A stretch of DNA of 6,995 nt from an uncultured Clostridia bacterium (GTDB lineage: Bacteria; Bacillota; Clostridia; Christensenellales; UBA1242), in NCBI GenBank assembly GCA_947584775.1, contig CANPWT010000054.1:1-6995 (forward strand), read 5' to 3'. A model generated the notes under the pieces. The model did not search any database and was not told the origin of the DNA. It saw only the letters and a program-made list of their open reading frames with translations. The translations under genes and the position numbers were made by a program. Shown here piece by piece: positions 5,882-6,995 of this stretch; position 1 is the first letter of the stretch; each line of letters begins with the position of its first letter.

Positions 5882-6388
5882 ATGAATTTTGAAGATAGTA
5901 GATTTGCGCTTTTTACCGAGCCAAACGCGTATCAAAATATAGTTAACACTTCAAAAAAGGTGGAAACTCAGGCAAAAAAAGTGGTGTTTAGCGAGCCATA
6001 TGAAAGCCTGCCCGCTTTTTACATAGACAACAATTTTAAAAAGGGCAATTGTAATTGCATCCCTAAGCCAAAACCCAAACCTCATCCCGGCCCACCACCA
6101 AACAATTGCTTTTCTTTCCCGTTCGATTTTAAAACAATTTTGCCACTGCTTTCCGGGCTAATTAAGGGCGGAAATTCTAATTTGACTAGCATATTAAACA
6201 TATTTGAAAAACAAAATAACGAAAATCAAAATCAGGGCTTAAATTTGCCAAATATTGTGCAAACGTTAATTTCAAATGGCGGGCTAGATGGTATATTAAA
6301 TATCTTCAAGCCAAAGGCAAAATCAAAAGCGCCAACTGAGGATGAAAGTAGCGAAATAAACATAAAAAACTACACCAGGATTGAATAA
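5882..6388 (+). CDS. Unrecognised 168-aa protein with Pro/Lys-rich linker and internal repeat
   Basis: No family recognised. Layout: a polar N-terminal part (1-50); a cysteine pair CNC (Cys57, Cys59); a Pro/Lys/His linker IPKPKPKPHPGPPP (60-73) followed by Cys76; then two similar hydrophobic segments (87-110 and 121-143) ending in ILNIFE and ILNIFK; and a polar, acidic C-terminal tail. No signal peptide or clear transmembrane helix is seen. The start is the first ATG after an in-frame TAA at 5870-5872 and lacks a Shine-Dalgarno sequence, so it may be leaderless or nearly so. The Pro-rich linker and Leu/Ile/Gly-rich repeats suggest an assembly or structural protein, possibly a surface or spore-layer component, but the sequence does not prove this. 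The divergent repeat suggests common control with the protease unit. It ends six bases before the next promoter's -35 box, with no terminator between. Confidence 0.7.
   Translation: MNFEDSRFALFTEPNAYQNIVNTSKKVETQAKKVVFSEPYESLPAFYIDNNFKKGNCNCIPKPKPKPHPGPPPNNCFSFPFDFKTILPLLSGLIKGGNSNLTSILNIFEKQNNENQNQGLNLPNIVQTLISNGGLDGILNIFKPKAKSKAPTEDESSEINIKNYTRIE
6140..6310 (+). repeat. Internal duplication within the 168-aa protein
   Basis: Two units, residues 87-110 (6140-6211) and 121-143 (6242-6310), share the plan Leu-Pro, hydrophobic run, Gly-Gly/Asn turn, then Ile-Leu-Asn-Ile-Phe followed by Glu or Lys. At DNA level the ends (from 6188 and from 6290) still match well with mostly synonymous changes, pointing to an old tandem duplication. 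Confidence 0.5.
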
Positions 6389-6394
6389 AAGTTA

Positions 6395-6422
6395 TTGACA
6401 AATTAAAAAATTACTGTATAAT
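6395..6422 (+). promoter_or_regulatory. Consensus sigma-A promoter of the 96-aa protein gene
   Basis: Perfect -35 TTGACA (6395-6400) and perfect -10 TATAAT (6417-6422) with a 16-bp A/T-rich spacer. Expected start of transcription is near 6429, giving a leader of about 20 nt. This is the strongest promoter seen in the window and predicts constitutive housekeeping expression. Confidence 0.88.
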
Positions 6423-6437
6423 AACTTAAAATTACAT

Positions 6438-6442
6438 AGGAG
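6438..6442 (+). promoter_or_regulatory. Ribosome binding site of the 96-aa protein gene
   Basis: AGGAG with a five-base spacer before ATG 6448, directly downstream of the consensus promoter. Confidence 0.85.
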
Positions 6443-6447
6443 AATTT

Positions 6448-6738
6448 ATGAACTTAGATAGCCAAAAATATATGCTTTTAAAACAAGCATTAAAAAACAG
6501 CCCTACGCTTATGTGTATTCAAACAAAAGATGGCTTATATTTCTACGCCAAAAAGGGCGCAAGGTTTATTGAAGCCGCAACTTACGCATTAAGCATTTCT
6601 AAAAGATATGTTTTTGTAAGAAGTTTTTTTGTTTTCAATAATGTTGAAATAGAATTAAACAATTGCAAAAGTATAAAAGACGTACACGCTAAATACGAAG
6701 AATTAAATAAAGCCAAAAACACCAACACAGTAGAGTAA
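6448..6738 (+). CDS. Unrecognised 96-aa protein, single-gene transcription unit
   Basis: A complete small gene with promoter, AGGAG site, ATG, TAA and downstream hairpin, so it is almost certainly expressed. The protein begins MNLDSQKYMLLKQALKNSP and has a probable helical N-terminus, then alternating hydrophobic segments (LMCIQTKDGLYFYAKKG, 21-37; YVFVRSFFVFNNVEIEL, 54-70) that look like beta strands, and a helical, charged C-terminus (VHAKYEELNKAKN). This mixed alpha/beta pattern fits a small soluble globular domain; there is no signal peptide, cysteine motif or obvious DNA-binding helix-turn-helix. It lies between the Pro-rich protein gene and the convergent yhbY gene, a context that gives no functional clue. 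Function not assigned. Confidence 0.85.
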   Translation: MNLDSQKYMLLKQALKNSPTLMCIQTKDGLYFYAKKGARFIEAATYALSISKRYVFVRSFFVFNNVEIELNNCKSIKDVHAKYEELNKAKNTNTVE

Positions 6739-6762
6739 ATTAGTAAGTATAAAATTAATTAT

Positions 6763-6803
6763 AAAAAAGCATTAAGCCAAAATGTGCTTAATGCCTTTTT
6801 TTT
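6763..6803. terminator. Bidirectional intrinsic terminator between the 96-aa gene and yhbY
   Basis: A perfect 9-bp stem GCATTAAGC/GCTTAATGC (6769-6777 and 6786-6794) with an 8-base loop, followed by a T-run (6796-6803) and preceded by an A-run (6763-6768), so it can work on both strands. The stop codon of the minus-strand gene (6772-6774) lies inside the stem. Confidence 0.9.
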
Positions 6804-6995
6804 CGCTGTGCCTATAAAGCACTATTTTTCGCCCAATGGTTGTCACAATTTCCGCCCCCAATTTAACCGCCATTTCAGTAAGTTCGAACTCGCTTGGTGG
6901 GGTGGTGTTTTCCTGCATGGAAATTTTTATAAGTTCATGGTTAAAAAGTTCCTCGTCAATTTGCTTTAACACCGTTTGGCTAAACCCGTCTTTAC
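6772..6995 (-). CDS. yhbY: YhbY/YqeI-family ribosome-assembly RNA-binding protein, N-terminus beyond window
   Basis: The frame stays open from the stop at 6772 to the right edge; the GTG at 6972 reads as an internal Val because upstream codons (encoding KDGFSQT) fit the family, so the real start is outside. About 74 residues are visible out of the usual 95-100. Family marks of the CRS1-YhbY RNA-binding domain are the KDGFSQTVLKQIDEEL segment matching the glycine loop and first long helix, HELIKISMQEN matching the ELIKV-V-EN strand, a helix ending AVKLGAEIV, and TIGRKIVLYRHSEKK matching the conserved IG-x-IVLYR C-terminal strand. In bacteria this protein associates with pre-50S particles and is often encoded near obgE and nadD, neither of which is visible here. 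Its stop lies in a terminator stem, so it is the last gene of its transcript. Confidence 0.87.
   Translation of the reverse strand, partial: KDGFSQTVLKQIDEELFNHELIKISMQENTTPPSEFELTEMAVKLGAEIVTTIGRKIVLYRHSEKKGIKHILA

Noticed and set aside
1..6995. CRISPR array, tRNA, riboswitch or insertion sequence
   Set aside because: No regularly spaced repeats, no cloverleaf-like sequence, no long leader and no transposase or terminal inverted repeats were seen; almost all bases are coding.

Overview
The window looks like a stretch of a low-GC Bacillota (Firmicutes) chromosome, probably an uncultured Clostridia-like lineage with a fairly compact genome. The reasons are an mcsA-mcsB-clpC stress operon, AGGAGG-type ribosome binding sites, a consensus sigma-A promoter, A+T-rich codon use and ordinary stop codons (TAA/TAG, with Trp as TGG). 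No rRNA, tRNA, CRISPR array, insertion sequence or phage gene was seen, and no stretch over 300 bases lacks a gene.

Left part (1-3684, + strand): the 3' end of mcsA (zinc-finger and UVR-motif protein), a diverged mcsB homologue and a full-length clpC. Each gene overlaps the next by 8 nt, so translation is probably coupled. ClpC looks fully functional: two intact AAA+ modules, an M-domain with a UVR motif, a ClpP-docking LGF loop and both N-domain glutamates that bind phosphoarginine in Bacillus ClpC. The McsB homologue keeps the fold-level similarity but appears to have lost the catalytic cysteine, the NEEDH motif, the RG-x2-GE loop and the C-terminal RDxxRA pocket. It is best read as a pseudokinase, perhaps kept as an adaptor or regulator of McsA and ClpC. 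A strong 15-bp hairpin closes the operon and also serves the convergent operon.

Middle part (3676-5799, - strand): a three-gene unit read leftwards. It encodes a 94-aa helical protein of unknown family, a cytoplasmic AprX-type subtilisin-like protease with an intact Asp-His-Ser triad, and a 224-aa ABC-ATPase-like protein. The last keeps ABC spacing, but its Walker A, Q-loop, signature, Walker B and H-switch are all altered, making it a second apparent pseudoenzyme in the window.

A divergent 82-nt region (5800-5881) carries a near-perfect 12-bp inverted repeat. Each arm lies just upstream of one of the two divergent genes, suggesting matched promoters or a shared operator. To the right are an unrecognised 168-aa protein with a Pro-Lys-rich linker and an internal duplication, and an unrecognised 96-aa protein behind a perfect TTGACA/TATAAT promoter. 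A second bidirectional hairpin follows, shared with the 3' end of a convergent yhbY/yqeI-type ribosome-assembly RNA-binding gene that runs off the right edge.
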